A DNA stretch of 64,000 bases from Paucibacter sp. KBW04 (GCF_003852425.1 NZ_QAJN01000019.1:39545-103544), one strand, 5' to 3'. Shown: positions 47,878-57,390, counted from the stretch's first letter. The notes: a model not told the origin generated them from the letters alone. A program made the numbers and translations.

Positions 47878-49047
47878 ATGAGTTCCATGCATCTGAAACA
47901 TCTTGAATGGCCATTCTTCGAGGAGCGCCACCGCGTCCTGGCCCAAGAGCTGGAGGCCTGGTGCCAAGCCCATTTGCAAGATCCCGCCCACGGCGCGGAT
48001 GTGGATGCCGAGTGCATCCAGCTGGTCAAGCACTTAGGCGAGGGCGGCTGGCTCAAGCACGCCATCGCGGGCCAGGCCCTGGGCGGGGCGGCGGAGGCGA
48101 TCGACACCCGATCAATTTGCATCTTGCGTGAGACCTTGGCGCGTTGTCACGGCCTGGCGGATTTCGCCTTTGCCATGCAAGGCCTGGGTTCGGGGGCGAT
48201 TTCACTGGCCGGCACCGCCGCTCAACGCGAGCGTTATCTGCCACGGGTGGCACGAGGCGAGGCCTTGGCGGCTTTTGCTCTCTCTGAGCCGCAGGCCGGC
48301 TCGGACGTGGCGGCTATGCAATGCAGCGCGAGCGAAGACGGCGATGCTTATCTGCTGAATGGTGAGAAGACCTGGATCTCCAATGGCGGTATTGCGGATT
48401 TCTATGTCGTGTTTGCGCGGACGGGTGAAGCTCCTGGTTCACGTGGCATCAGTGCCTTTATCGTCGATGCCGGGATCCCCGGTTTCGAGATCGCCGAGCG
48501 CATCCAGGTGATCGCGCCCCATCCCCTGGCCCGCCTCAGGTTCACCAATTGCCGGGTGCCCAAGTCGCAAATGATCGGCGCGGGCGGCGAGGGCTTCAAG
48601 ATTGCTATGCGCACCTTGGATGTGTTCCGCACCTCGGTCGCGGCCGCGTCCCTGGGCTTTGCGCGTCGCGCCTTGCAAGAGGGTTTGGCTCAGGCCAAGA
48701 GCCGCGCCATGTTTGGCGCCACGCTGGCCGATCTGCCCCTGAGTCAGGCCAAGCTGGCCGATATGGCGTGCACGGTGGATTCCTCGGCCTTGCTGGTTTA
48801 CCGCGCTGCCTGGCAGCGTGACCAGGGCCAGAACGTGACCCGCGAAGCCGCCATGGCCAAGTTGATGGCGACCGAGGGCGCGCAGCGGGTGATCGATTCG
48901 GCCCTGCAATTGCATGGCGGGCGCGGGGTGCAGAGCGGGGAGATTGTGGAGTCGCTGTACCGGGAGATTCGGGCCTTGCGGATTTATGAGGGAGCGAGTG
49001 AGGTGCAGCAGCTCATCATTGGACGCGACTTGTTGAAGAACAGTTGA
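47878..49047 (+). CDS. Acyl-CoA dehydrogenase
   Basis: This is a 389-residue flavin acyl-CoA dehydrogenase. The FAD/substrate region '[20 protein letters not shown]' and '[24 protein letters not shown]' are present, and the C-terminal region has '[42 protein letters not shown]'-type text with the likely catalytic Glu in 'YEGASE'. It should oxidise a saturated acyl-CoA from the ring-derived chain to the 2-enoyl-CoA. It follows the crotonase after 3 bases. Substrate is not fixed by sequence. Confidence 0.9.
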   Translation: MSSMHLKHLEWPFFEERHRVLAQELEAWCQAHLQDPAHGADVDAECIQLVKHLGEGGWLKHAIAGQALGGAAEAIDTRSICILRETLARCHGLADFAFAMQGLGSGAISLAGTAAQRERYLPRVARGEALAAFALSEPQAGSDVAAMQCSASEDGDAYLLNGEKTWISNGGIADFYVVFARTGEAPGSRGISAFIVDAGIPGFEIAERIQVIAPHPLARLRFTNCRVPKSQMIGAGGEGFKIAMRTLDVFRTSVAAASLGFARRALQEGLAQAKSRAMFGATLADLPLSQAKLADMACTVDSSALLVYRAAWQRDQGQNVTREAAMAKLMATEGAQRVIDSALQLHGGRGVQSGEIVESLYREIRALRIYEGASEVQQLIIGRDLLKNS

Positions 49048-49059
49048 AGAAGGCCAGCC

Positions 49060-50679
49060 ATGAGTGATACAGCCCATATCGATACATTCGCCAGAGACAA
49101 TCTGCCGCCCAAAGATCAGTGGCCCGAGCTGATCTTTGAGCTGCCGGAGCTGCAATTCCCGGAGCGGCTCAATTGCGCTTATGAATTGCTGGACCGATGG
49201 GTTGAGCGGGGCCAAGGCGAGCGCCTGTGCATCCAGGGTGTCGACGTGAGCTGGACCTATGCGCAGCTGCAGGCCCAGGCGAACGCCATTGCCCATGTGC
49301 TGGTCGAGGACCTGGGTGTGCGCCCCGGCAACCGGGTGCTGCTGCGCGGTGCCAACTCACCCCAATTGGCGGCCTGCTGGTTTGCGATTCAAAAAGCGGG
49401 GGCCATCGCCGTGGCCACCATGCCCTTGCTGCGGGCCAAGGAGTTGAGCCAAATCCTCGACAAGGCCCAGGTCAGCCATGCCTTGTGCGATGAGCGCTTG
49501 AGCGAGGAATTGCTGGCGGCGCAGGGCCAGAGCCCCACGCTGAAGTCGGTCTGCCTGTATCACAGCGCCGCGCCCGAGGGCCTGGAGGCGCGCGCTGCCA
49601 CCAAGCCCAGTCAGTTCAGCAATGTGGACACCGCGGCCGATGACTGCTGCCTCATCGCCTTCACCTCGGGCACCACCGGTGCGCCCAAGGGCTGCATGCA
49701 CTTTCACCGCGATGTGATGGCGATCTGCCGCTGCTGGCCGCCGCATGTGTTGAAGCCTCAGGCCGACGATGTCTTCATCGGCAGCCCGCCGCTGGCCTTC
49801 ACCTTTGGTCTAGGAGGGCTGGTGCTCTTCCCCATGACCGTGGGTGCCTCCACCGTGCTGCTGGAAAAGGCCTCGCCCGATGCCTTGCTGCCCGCAATTG
49901 CCAAGTACCGCGCCACCGTCTGTTTCACCGCGCCTACCTCTTACCGCGTCATGGCGCCTCAGGTGGGGCAACACGACTTGAGTAGTCTGCGCAAATGCGT
50001 CAGCGCCGGGGAGGCCTTGCCAGCGGCCACCCGCGCGCTGTGGAAGGAGGCGACAGGCATCGAGTTGATCGACGGCATCGGCGCGACCGAGTTGCTGCAC
50101 ATCTTTATTTCGCATGACGAGGCCCATGCCAAGCCGGGAGCCACCGGCAAGCCGGTGCCGGGCTACCGGGCCTGTGTTCTGGACGAAGAGGGTCAGGTCT
50201 TGCCTGCCGGCCAGGTCGGCCGCCTGGCCGTCAAGGGCCCGACCGGTTGCCGCTACCTAGCCGACCCGCGCCAACAAGCCTATGTGCTGAAGGGTTGGAA
50301 CCTGACCGGCGACGCCTATCTGCAGGACGATGAGGGTTACTTCGTCTACCAGGCGCGCACCGATGACATGATCATCTCGGGGGGCTACAACATCGCCGGT
50401 CCGGAGGTGGAGGCAGCCCTGCTTTTGCACCCGGCCGTGGCGGAATGTGGCGTGGTGGGGCAGCCCGATGAAGCGCGGGGGCAGATCGTCAAGGCCTTTG
50501 TCGTCTTGCGGCCCGGCCATGCGGCCGACGCTGCGATGGTCAAGACCTTGCAGGACTTTGTGAAGGCCCAGGTGGCGCCTTACAAATACCCGCGCGCCAT
50601 CGAGTTCTGCAGCCAGCTACCGCGCACCGAGACGGGTAAATTGCAGCGCTTCCGTTTGCGCACCCAGCAGTCCCAATGA
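49060..50679 (+). CDS. 2-Aminobenzoate (anthranilate)-CoA ligase, benzoate-CoA ligase family
   Basis: This 539-residue AMP-forming ligase activates an aromatic acid with CoA and ATP. Motifs: P-loop 'AFTSGTTGAPKGCMHFHRD' near 202-220, 'GSPPLAFTFGLGGLVLFPM' near 246, 'SAGEALPAATRALW', 'DGIGATELLHIFISH', hinge 'YQARTDDMIISGGYNIAGPEVE' and catalytic Lys in 'TETGKLQRFRL'. The 'GxGxTELLHIF' motif is characteristic of benzoate/aminobenzoate-CoA ligases. Its place in the operon with the aminobenzoyl-CoA monooxygenase and beside kynU makes anthranilate the most likely substrate. Confidence 0.88.
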   Translation: MSDTAHIDTFARDNLPPKDQWPELIFELPELQFPERLNCAYELLDRWVERGQGERLCIQGVDVSWTYAQLQAQANAIAHVLVEDLGVRPGNRVLLRGANSPQLAACWFAIQKAGAIAVATMPLLRAKELSQILDKAQVSHALCDERLSEELLAAQGQSPTLKSVCLYHSAAPEGLEARAATKPSQFSNVDTAADDCCLIAFTSGTTGAPKGCMHFHRDVMAICRCWPPHVLKPQADDVFIGSPPLAFTFGLGGLVLFPMTVGASTVLLEKASPDALLPAIAKYRATVCFTAPTSYRVMAPQVGQHDLSSLRKCVSAGEALPAATRALWKEATGIELIDGIGATELLHIFISHDEAHAKPGATGKPVPGYRACVLDEEGQVLPAGQVGRLAVKGPTGCRYLADPRQQAYVLKGWNLTGDAYLQDDEGYFVYQARTDDMIISGGYNIAGPEVEAALLLHPAVAECGVVGQPDEARGQIVKAFVVLRPGHAADAAMVKTLQDFVKAQVAPYKYPRAIEFCSQLPRTETGKLQRFRLRTQQSQ

Positions 50680-50710
50680 GTTCAATTTCATCCCAGGCTA
50701 GGAGAGACGA

Positions 50711-51919
50711 ATGAAGACCGCATCCACCGCAAAGCACCCCGTCGTTTTGAGTTTGAGCGCTTTGGCCATGAGTCTCTTGCTGAGCGCTGCGCCCGCCCAG
50801 GCGGCCGACAAGATCAAGGTTGGCTTGCTGAGCACGCTGTCCGGCCCCGGCGCCGGCTTAGGCGTGGATATCCGCGATGGCTTTGCCCTGGCGCTAAAGC
50901 ACAGCGGTGGCAAATTCGGCGGCCTGCCGGTGGAACTGATCACGGCGGACGATCAACAAAACCCCGAGGTCGCCAAACAGACCTCGGACCGCTTGATCAA
51001 GCGCGACAAGGTTGACTTCATGACCGGCATCGTGTTCTCCAATCTGATGTTGGCCGTAGGCCCCAGCGTGTTTGCCAGCAAGACGCCCTTCGTCAGCGCC
51101 AATGCCGGGCCCTCGCAATACGCGGGCGAGCAATGCAACCCCTTCTTCTTCAATGTGGCCTGGCAGAACGACAATGTGCACGAGGCCATCGGCAAGACCA
51201 TGACGGACAAGGGCTTCAAGAAAGTCGTGATCCTGGCGCCCAACTATCCGGCCGGCAAGGATGCTGCCGCCGGCTTCAAGCGTTACTACAAGGGCGAGGT
51301 GGTGGAGGAGATCTTCACCAAGCTGGGTCAGCTGGACTATGCGGCCGAGTTGGCGCAAGCCCGGGCCGCCAAACCCGACGGCATGTATATCTTCCTGCCC
51401 GGCGGCATGGGCATCAATTTCATCAAGCAGTTTGTGGGCGCGGGTTTGTCCAAAGACATCACCTTGTTCGGCCCCGGCACCTCGGCCGATGAGGACGTGA
51501 TCAAGGCCGTGGGCGAGCCCATGCTGGGCATGTTCAATAGCTCGCAATGGGCGCACGACCTGGACAACGCCGCCAACAAAAAATTTGTGGCCGACTTCCA
51601 GAAGGACTACGGCCGCCTGCCCTCCATGTTCGCCGCCCAAGGCTATGACGCGGCCCTGCTGATGGACGCCGCCGTGAGGGACGTCAAGGGCAAGGTGGAA
51701 GACAAGCCCGCGCTCTTGAAGGCCTTGAAAGCCGCCAAGTTCACGTCCATCCGAGGCAATTTCAAGTTCAATAACAACCAGTTCCCCGTTCAGGACTATT
51801 ACCTGCGCGTCATCACCAAGGACGGCCAAGGCCGGGTGACCAACAAGACCCTGGGCAAGATCTTCAGCAACCATGCGGATGCCTACGCCGCATCTTGCAA
51901 GATGCAGCAGGTGCAATGA
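50711..51919 (+). CDS. Branched-chain-type ABC transporter substrate-binding protein
   Basis: This 402-residue periplasmic binding protein (type I, LivK-like) has a signal peptide ('LSLSALAMSLLLSAAPAQAA'). The mature protein starts 'DKIKVGLLSTLSGPGAGLGVDIRDGF' and contains 'FVSANAGPSQYAGEQCNPFFFNVAW' and 'FIFLPGGMGINFIKQF'-like stretches. Close operon association with aromatic-CoA genes suggests it binds anthranilate, benzoate or another aromatic acid rather than leucine. It is the first of five coupled transporter genes. Confidence 0.9.
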   Translation: MKTASTAKHPVVLSLSALAMSLLLSAAPAQAADKIKVGLLSTLSGPGAGLGVDIRDGFALALKHSGGKFGGLPVELITADDQQNPEVAKQTSDRLIKRDKVDFMTGIVFSNLMLAVGPSVFASKTPFVSANAGPSQYAGEQCNPFFFNVAWQNDNVHEAIGKTMTDKGFKKVVILAPNYPAGKDAAAGFKRYYKGEVVEEIFTKLGQLDYAAELAQARAAKPDGMYIFLPGGMGINFIKQFVGAGLSKDITLFGPGTSADEDVIKAVGEPMLGMFNSSQWAHDLDNAANKKFVADFQKDYGRLPSMFAAQGYDAALLMDAAVRDVKGKVEDKPALLKALKAAKFTSIRGNFKFNNNQFPVQDYYLRVITKDGQGRVTNKTLGKIFSNHADAYAASCKMQQVQ

Positions 51920-52836
51920 ACTGGATCTTGATCACCGAGCAGGCCCTCAACGGCCTGCAGTTTGGCCTGATGCTATTCCTGCTGGCCGCGGGCTTGACCC
52001 TGGTCTTCGGCATCATGGACATGATCAATCTGGCCCATGGCTCACTCTATATGGTGGGCGCCTATCTGGCGGCCGCCACGGCGCAGGCGACCGGCTCCTT
52101 CACTTTGGCCGTGCTGGCGGCCTTGGGCGGCACGGCGCTGTTTGGCATGCTTTTGGAGCTGACCCTTTTGCGGCGGCTCTATCAGCGCGACCATCTGTCC
52201 CAGGTGCTGGCCACCTTTGCCCTGATCCTGATCTGCAACGAGGGTGTGCGCATGATCTGGGGTGAACAGCCCATGATGCTGAACACGCCGGCCGCGCTGT
52301 CCGGCCCGGTGGAGTTGCTGCCGGGACTGTTTTATCCTGCCTATCGCCTGCTCATCATCGCGGTGGGCTTGGGTGTGGCGGCCTTGCTCTTTGTGCTGGT
52401 GACGCGTACCCGCATCGGCATGTGGGTGAGGGCGGGGGCCTCCAACCGGCCCATGGCCATGGCCATGGGGGTCAATACTGGCCGCTTGTTCACCCTGGTG
52501 TTTGGCTTTGGCGCGGCCTTGTGCGCGCTGGCGGGCTCGCTCTTGGGCCCCTTGCTGGCGGTGCAGGTGGGCATGGGTGAGAGCATCTTGATTCTGGCCT
52601 TTGTGGTCATCGTCATCGGTGGTATCGGCTCGATTCGTGGGGCCCTGGTGGGTGCCTTGCTGGTGGGCCTGGTGGACACCTGCAGCCGCGCCTTGCTGCC
52701 CGCGCTGCTGCGCCAGGTGGCATCGGCCGATGTGGCCAGCAATCTGGGCCCGGCCCTGGCCTCCATCCTGATCTATGTGCTGATGGCGGCGGTCTTGTTC
52801 TGGAAACCGGCGGGCCTGTTCCCGGCACGCGGATGA
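51916..52836 (+). CDS. Branched-chain-type ABC transporter permease (LivH-like)
   Basis: This 306-residue permease starts at ATG 51916, overlapping the binding-protein stop. It has about eight membrane helices, with the LivH signature 'NGLQFGLMLFLLAAGLTLVFGIMDMINLAHG' region near 10-40 and 'FVVIVIGGIGSIRGALVGALLVGLVD' near 230-255. With LivM-like and ATPase subunits it should form an aromatic-acid importer. It overlaps the next permease by ATGA (52833-52836). Confidence 0.92.
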   Translation: MNWILITEQALNGLQFGLMLFLLAAGLTLVFGIMDMINLAHGSLYMVGAYLAAATAQATGSFTLAVLAALGGTALFGMLLELTLLRRLYQRDHLSQVLATFALILICNEGVRMIWGEQPMMLNTPAALSGPVELLPGLFYPAYRLLIIAVGLGVAALLFVLVTRTRIGMWVRAGASNRPMAMAMGVNTGRLFTLVFGFGAALCALAGSLLGPLLAVQVGMGESILILAFVVIVIGGIGSIRGALVGALLVGLVDTCSRALLPALLRQVASADVASNLGPALASILIYVLMAAVLFWKPAGLFPARG

Positions 52837-53804
52837 GCGCCATGCCTGCGTCGATTCATCACCGCGGCCTGGGCGTGTGGGCCTGGGGGCTCTTGCTGTT
52901 GCTGGCTTGCTTGCCGCCCTTGCTGAGCGCGCTGGGCATGGAGTTCTATCTGGGCGTGCTGAGTCGGGTGCTGATCTTTGCCATTGCCGCATCCAGCCTG
53001 AACCTGATCCTGGGCTTTGGCGGCATGGTCAGCTTTGGTCATGCAGCTTTTGTGGGCCTGGGCGCCTACACAGTGGGCATCCTGGCCGAGGCGGGTGTCG
53101 TGCAGGCCTGGGTTGCCTGGCCGCTGGCCATGCTGGTGAGCGCACTGGCCGCCGCCTTGATTGGGGTCATCAGCCTGCGCACCCGGGGTGTCTACTTCAT
53201 CATGATCACCCTGGCGTTTGCCCAGATGTTTTACTACCTGATGGTGTCGCTGAAGGCCTATGGCGGGGAAGACGGCCTGCCCCTGTCACAGCGCTCCCTG
53301 GCGCCGGGTTTGGACTTGCAAAACGATGCGCAGTTCTTTTGGCTGATTCTGGCCCTTGGCGCCCTGGTGATGGCCGCGCTGCAGCGATGGGTCAATTCTC
53401 CGTTCGGTCAAATCCTGCAAGGCATCAAAGAGAACGAGCAGCGCATGAGCGCCGTCGGCAGCCCGGTGTTCGCCGTGCAATGGCAGGCATTCGTGCTGGC
53501 CGGCGCGCTGGCAGGGCTGGCGGGCGCCTTGCTGGCCAATCTGAATGGCCTGGTCACACCGCATATGCTGCATTGGTCGCAATCGGGCCAGCTGCTCATC
53601 ATGCTGATCATCGGCGGTGCCGGTGCGCTCTGGGGTGGGGCGCTGGGCGCGGCGGTTTTGCTGCTGCTGGAGGAGCTGCTGTCGGGCTACACCTTGCATT
53701 GGCAGATGGTGCTGGGCGTCCTGCTTCTCTGCGTCGTCCTGTTCGCACACAAGGGTCTGGCAGGCCTGGTCGTAGCCCGCAAGCGAGGAGCCAAACATGA
53801 GTAA
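52833..53804 (+). CDS. Branched-chain-type ABC transporter permease (LivM-like)
   Basis: This 323-residue permease has about nine helices. The LivM signature 'LNLILGFGGMVSFGHAAFVGLGAYT' is near 50-75, and 'IKENEQRMSAVG' with 'LIIGGAGALWGGALGAAV' follow. It pairs with the LivH-like subunit. Start ATG 52833 overlaps the upstream stop; Met4 is an alternative. The end overlaps the first ATPase gene by 8 bases. Confidence 0.92.
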   Translation: MSAMPASIHHRGLGVWAWGLLLLLACLPPLLSALGMEFYLGVLSRVLIFAIAASSLNLILGFGGMVSFGHAAFVGLGAYTVGILAEAGVVQAWVAWPLAMLVSALAAALIGVISLRTRGVYFIMITLAFAQMFYYLMVSLKAYGGEDGLPLSQRSLAPGLDLQNDAQFFWLILALGALVMAALQRWVNSPFGQILQGIKENEQRMSAVGSPVFAVQWQAFVLAGALAGLAGALLANLNGLVTPHMLHWSQSGQLLIMLIIGGAGALWGGALGAAVLLLLEELLSGYTLHWQMVLGVLLLCVVLFAHKGLAGLVVARKRGAKHE

Positions 53805-54570
53805 CGCTCAGCCCTTGCTGAAGATAGAAGGCTTGGTCAAGCGCTTTGGCGCGCTGGCCGCCACCGACAACGCTTCCTTCGAGGTGAGGGCGGGCGAGGT
53901 CCATGCCTTGATCGGCCCCAATGGCGCTGGCAAAACGACCTTGATCCATCAGATCTCGGGCGCTTTGAAGCCCGATGCTGGTCGCATCCTTTTCGAGGGG
54001 CAAGACCTGACCCTCAAGCCCATGGCCGCGCGGGTGAGGGCGGGCTTGGTGCGCTCCTACCAGATCACCAGCATCTTCAAGAGCTTCAGCGTGCTGGACA
54101 ACCTCTGCCTGGCCGTGCAGGCCCGCCGCCCCGGTTGGCCCAGCTTGTGGCGGCGCGCTGCTGCCGATGCGGCTTTGCGTGATGAGGCCCAAGCCTTGCT
54201 GGCCCGCATCGGCTTGGCGGCTTCTGCGCAGCGGCAGGCGGGTTCACTGGCTCACGGCGAGCAGCGGCAATTGGAGCTGGGCCTGGCCCTGGCCGCGCGG
54301 CCGCGCCTGCTGCTGCTGGACGAACCCATGGCCGGCATGGGGCCGGATGAATCGGAGCGCATGGTGACGCTGTTGCAATCGCTGCGCCAAGAAGTGACCC
54401 TCTTGCTGGTGGAGCACGATATGGACGCGGTGTTCCGCCTGGCCGATCGCATCTCCACCCTGGTGTTTGGCCGGGTGATCGCCAGCGGCACGCCGGATGA
54501 GATCCGGGCCCACCCCGAGGTCAAGAAAGCCTATCTGGGGGATGAGGAAGCGATGGAGTCTGCGTTGTGA
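53797..54570 (+). CDS. Branched-chain-type ABC transporter ATPase (LivG-like)
   Basis: This 257-residue ATPase has Walker A 'GPNGAGKTTLIHQISG' near 45-60, the LivG-type 'VRSYQITSIFKSFSVLDNL', signature 'LAHGEQRQLELGLAL', Walker B 'LLLLDEPMAGMGPDES' and switch His in 'LVEHDMDAVF'. It supplies energy to the aromatic-type importer. The signature has Ala-His-Gly instead of Leu-Ser-Gly-Gly, which is common in this subfamily. It overlaps its partner by ATGA. Confidence 0.93.
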   Translation: MSNAQPLLKIEGLVKRFGALAATDNASFEVRAGEVHALIGPNGAGKTTLIHQISGALKPDAGRILFEGQDLTLKPMAARVRAGLVRSYQITSIFKSFSVLDNLCLAVQARRPGWPSLWRRAAADAALRDEAQALLARIGLAASAQRQAGSLAHGEQRQLELGLALAARPRLLLLDEPMAGMGPDESERMVTLLQSLRQEVTLLLVEHDMDAVFRLADRISTLVFGRVIASGTPDEIRAHPEVKKAYLGDEEAMESAL

Positions 54571-55277
54571 GCGCATTGCTGGAAGTGACGGGACTCGAAG
54601 CTGCTTACGGTAGCAGCCAAGTTCTCTTTGGTCTGGACCTGACGATTCAATCCGGTGAGGTGGTGACGCTGCTGGGCCGCAACGGCATGGGCAAGAGCAC
54701 GACGCTTCGCTGCCTGACCGGCTGGATGAAGCCCAAGGCTGGGCAGATCCGCTTTTGCGGCGAGCTGGTCAATGCTTGGTCGGCCGACCGCATTGCGCGC
54801 TTGGGGCTGGCCATCGTGCCCGAGGGGCGGCAGGTTTTTCCGAATCTGTCGGTGCGCGAGCATCTGCAGGCGTTTGCTGCCAATCGCAGCGGGGCGCAGC
54901 AGCCCTGGGATGTGGAGCGGGTGTTCGATTTGTTCCCGCGCTTGCGCGAGCGCGCTGGAAACATGGGCAATCAGCTCTCGGGTGGTGAGCAGCAGATGCT
55001 GGCCATAGGCCGGGCGCTGGTGACTAACCCGCGTCTGATGATTTTGGACGAGGCCAGCGAGGGCCTGGCCCCGCTGATCCGTGAGGAAATCTGGCGCTGC
55101 CTGAAGGTCTTGCGTGAGTCGGGGCAGACGATTCTGGTGGTGGACAAATACGTCAAACGCCTGATCCGCCTGGCCGATCACCATCACATTCTGGAGCGCG
55201 GGCAAATGGTCTGGACCGGGGATTCCGCCGCCCTGGACGCCGACCACGCGCTCTGGCATCGCTATCTCGGTGTTTGA
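54567..55277 (+). CDS. Branched-chain-type ABC transporter ATPase (LivF-like)
   Basis: This is a 236-residue ATPase. It shows Walker A 'GRNGMGKSTTLRCLTG' near 37-52, 'IVPEGRQVFPNLSVREHL', signature 'LSGGEQQMLAIGRAL', Walker B 'LMILDEASEGLAPLI' and a switch region 'LVVDKYVKRLIRLAD' in which the usual His is not obvious (Asp-Lys-Tyr). It is the last of the transporter genes. A thioesterase gene follows after 7 bases. Confidence 0.93.
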   Translation: MSALLEVTGLEAAYGSSQVLFGLDLTIQSGEVVTLLGRNGMGKSTTLRCLTGWMKPKAGQIRFCGELVNAWSADRIARLGLAIVPEGRQVFPNLSVREHLQAFAANRSGAQQPWDVERVFDLFPRLRERAGNMGNQLSGGEQQMLAIGRALVTNPRLMILDEASEGLAPLIREEIWRCLKVLRESGQTILVVDKYVKRLIRLADHHHILERGQMVWTGDSAALDADHALWHRYLGV

Positions 55278-55284
55278 ATAAAAA

Positions 55285-55716
55285 ATGGCAGCAACTGACT
55301 TTGTATTTGAGCGGCAAGAACTGGTGCGCTTCGGGCATTGCGACCCGGCGGGCATCGTCTTTTACCCGCGCTATTTTGAGATGCTCAATGCCCTGGTGGA
55401 AGACTGGATCAGCCAGGGCCTGGGCGTGGACTATGCGCAGCTGCTGGGCCCGCGCCGCGTTGGCCTGCCCAGCGTGAGTTTGGCTGCCGACTTCAAACGC
55501 ATCAGCCGCATGGGCGATGTGTTGCGCCAGCGCCTGGCCATCGCCAAGCTGGGCCGGACTTCCTTGGCCCTCAGTATTTCTTTTGACGGGGAAGATGGCC
55601 AGCGTGTGGCCTTCGAGCAGGTGCTGGTTTGCACCTCGCTGGAGACGCACAAGCCCCAGCCTTTTCCCGATGATTTGCGCGCCGCGCTGGAGCTTGCGGC
55701 GCAGCAGCAGGAGTAG
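55285..55716 (+). CDS. 4-Hydroxybenzoyl-CoA-type hotdog thioesterase
   Basis: This 143-residue hotdog-fold acyl-CoA thioesterase has the 4-HBT motif 'FGHCDPAGIVFYPRYFEMLN' near 15-34, with the conserved Asp of HCDxxGxV(F/Y). It hydrolyses aromatic or short acyl-CoA thioesters. In the aminobenzoyl-CoA operon it may recycle CoA when aminobenzoyl-CoA or a dead-end intermediate accumulates. Starting at ATG 55285 it is 7 bases after the transporter. Substrate is inferred from context. Confidence 0.88.
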   Translation: MAATDFVFERQELVRFGHCDPAGIVFYPRYFEMLNALVEDWISQGLGVDYAQLLGPRRVGLPSVSLAADFKRISRMGDVLRQRLAIAKLGRTSLALSISFDGEDGQRVAFEQVLVCTSLETHKPQPFPDDLRAALELAAQQQE

Positions 55717-55723
55717 AACCCCC

Positions 55724-56161
55724 ATGACAACAAGCAGCAGTAACTCTTCATCTTTACCTTCATCCAAACAGATCCTGCAGCCCGCCGGCTGGGCCGCTCC
55801 GCGCGGCTATGCCAATGGGGTGGCGGCCACTGGGCGACAGGTTTTTGTGGCCGGCCAGATCGGCTGGAACGCTGCTTGCCAGTTCGAGAGCGAGGACTTC
55901 ATCGCGCAAGTGCGCCAGACCCTGCTCAATATCAAGGCCGTGCTGGCCGAGGCCGGCGCCGAGCCCAAGCACATGACCCGCATGACCTGGTACCTGACCG
56001 ACAAGCGCGAGTACCTCGCGCGTGGCCGCGAGGTGGGTGCCGTCTACCGCGAGGTCTTGGGCAGCGAGTACCAGATCGCCATGACGGCGGTGCAGGTTGT
56101 GGCCTTGATGGAAGACCAAGCCAAGGTGGAGATCGAGGTCACGGCCGTTGTTCCGGAGTGA
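55724..56161 (+). CDS. RidA-family enamine/imine deaminase
   Basis: This 145-residue protein starts at ATG 55724, with a Ser-rich N-terminal stretch of about 18 residues before the RidA core. The core has 'ILQPAGWAAPRGYANGVAATGRQVFVAGQIGW' and 'FIAQVRQTLLNIKAVLAEAGAEPKHMTRMTWYLTD' (each longer than quoted families usually are), ending with 'AMTAVQVVALMEDQAKVEIEVTAV'. The substrate Arg of RidA is present as the Arg-rich 'LTDKREYLARGREVG' region or nearby; the residue cannot be fixed by eye. RidA proteins hydrolyse enamines to ketone plus ammonia. The product of the aminobenzoyl-CoA monooxygenase/reductase is itself an enamine, so this enzyme may remove the amino group. Confidence 0.88.
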   Translation: MTTSSSNSSSLPSSKQILQPAGWAAPRGYANGVAATGRQVFVAGQIGWNAACQFESEDFIAQVRQTLLNIKAVLAEAGAEPKHMTRMTWYLTDKREYLARGREVGAVYREVLGSEYQIAMTAVQVVALMEDQAKVEIEVTAVVPE

Positions 56162-56214
56162 ACACGAGGCTAGCGCTGCACTGAATTACCATTGAGTTAC
56201 TAGGAGACAAAACA

Positions 56215-57390
56215 ATGAGCAAAGCATCTTTTCACTGGGACGATCCGCTGCTGTTGAATGAGCAGCTCAGCGACGATGAACGCATGGTGCGTGACGCGGC
56301 CGCCAGCTATTGCCAAGAGCGCTTGGCGCCGCGTGTGTTGGAGGCCTTCCGCCACGAGCGCACCGATCTTGAAATCTTCCGCGAGATGGGCGAGATTGGC
56401 CTGCTAGGCCCCACCATCGCACCTGAGTACGGCGGCCCCGGCCTCAACTACGTGGCTTACGGCCTGATCGCCCGCGAGGTGGAGCGGGTGGATTCTGGCT
56501 ATCGCTCCATGATGAGCGTGCAAAGCTCGCTGGTGATGGTGCCCATCAACGAGTTCGGCAATGAAGCCACCAAGCAAAAGTATCTGCCCAAGCTGGCCAC
56601 CGGCGAGTGGATCGGCTGCTTTGGCCTGACCGAACCCAATCACGGTTCTGACCCTGGCTCCATGGTCACCCGCGCCAAGAAAGTGGCGGGCGGTTACAGC
56701 CTCAGCGGCGCCAAGATGTGGATCACCAACAGCCCGGTGGCCGATGTGTTTGTGGTCTGGGCCAAGGACGACGAAGGTGCCATCCGTGGCTTTGTGTTGG
56801 AGAAGGGCTGGAAGGGCCTGAGCGCCCCCGCCATCCATGGCAAGGTGGGCCTGCGCGCATCGATTACCGGCGAGATCGTGATGGACGAAGTGTTCTGCCC
56901 CGAGGAGAACGCCTTCCCCGATGTGCGCGGCCTGAAGGGCCCGTTCACCTGCCTCAACAGCGCCCGCTACGGCATCGCCTGGGGGGCCTTGGGCGCGGCC
57001 GAAGACTGCTGGCACAAGGCCCGTCAATACACCCTGGATCGCAAGCAATTCGGCAAACCCCTGGCCGCCAATCAGCTGGTGCAAAAGAAGCTGGCCGATA
57101 TGCAAACCGAAATTACTCTGGGCCTGCAAGGCTGCTTGCGCTTAGGCCGCATGAAGGACGAAGGCACGGCCGCGGTGGAGATCACCTCCATCATGAAGCG
57201 CAATAGCTGCGGCAAGAGCCTGGACATCGCTCGTACCGCGCGCGACATGCTGGGCGGCAACGGCATCAGCGACGAGTTCGGCATCGCCCGCCACCTGGTG
57301 AATTTGGAGGTGGTCAACACCTATGAGGGCACGCACGATATTCATGCGCTGATTCTGGGCAGGGCGATGACGGGGATTGCGGCTTTTTAG
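56215..57390 (+). CDS. gcdH: Glutaryl-CoA dehydrogenase
   Basis: This 391-residue decarboxylating acyl-CoA dehydrogenase converts glutaryl-CoA to crotonyl-CoA and CO2. The family match is strong: '[39 protein letters not shown]' region, '[17 protein letters not shown]', '[17 protein letters not shown]', and '[38 protein letters not shown]' with catalytic Glu in 'YEGTHD'. An AGGAG at about 56202-56206 precedes the ATG. It lies 53 bases behind the RidA gene and probably ends the catabolic operon, which fits a pathway that yields glutaryl-CoA. Confidence 0.95.
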   Translation: MSKASFHWDDPLLLNEQLSDDERMVRDAAASYCQERLAPRVLEAFRHERTDLEIFREMGEIGLLGPTIAPEYGGPGLNYVAYGLIAREVERVDSGYRSMMSVQSSLVMVPINEFGNEATKQKYLPKLATGEWIGCFGLTEPNHGSDPGSMVTRAKKVAGGYSLSGAKMWITNSPVADVFVVWAKDDEGAIRGFVLEKGWKGLSAPAIHGKVGLRASITGEIVMDEVFCPEENAFPDVRGLKGPFTCLNSARYGIAWGALGAAEDCWHKARQYTLDRKQFGKPLAANQLVQKKLADMQTEITLGLQGCLRLGRMKDEGTAAVEITSIMKRNSCGKSLDIARTARDMLGGNGISDEFGIARHLVNLEVVNTYEGTHDIHALILGRAMTGIAAF

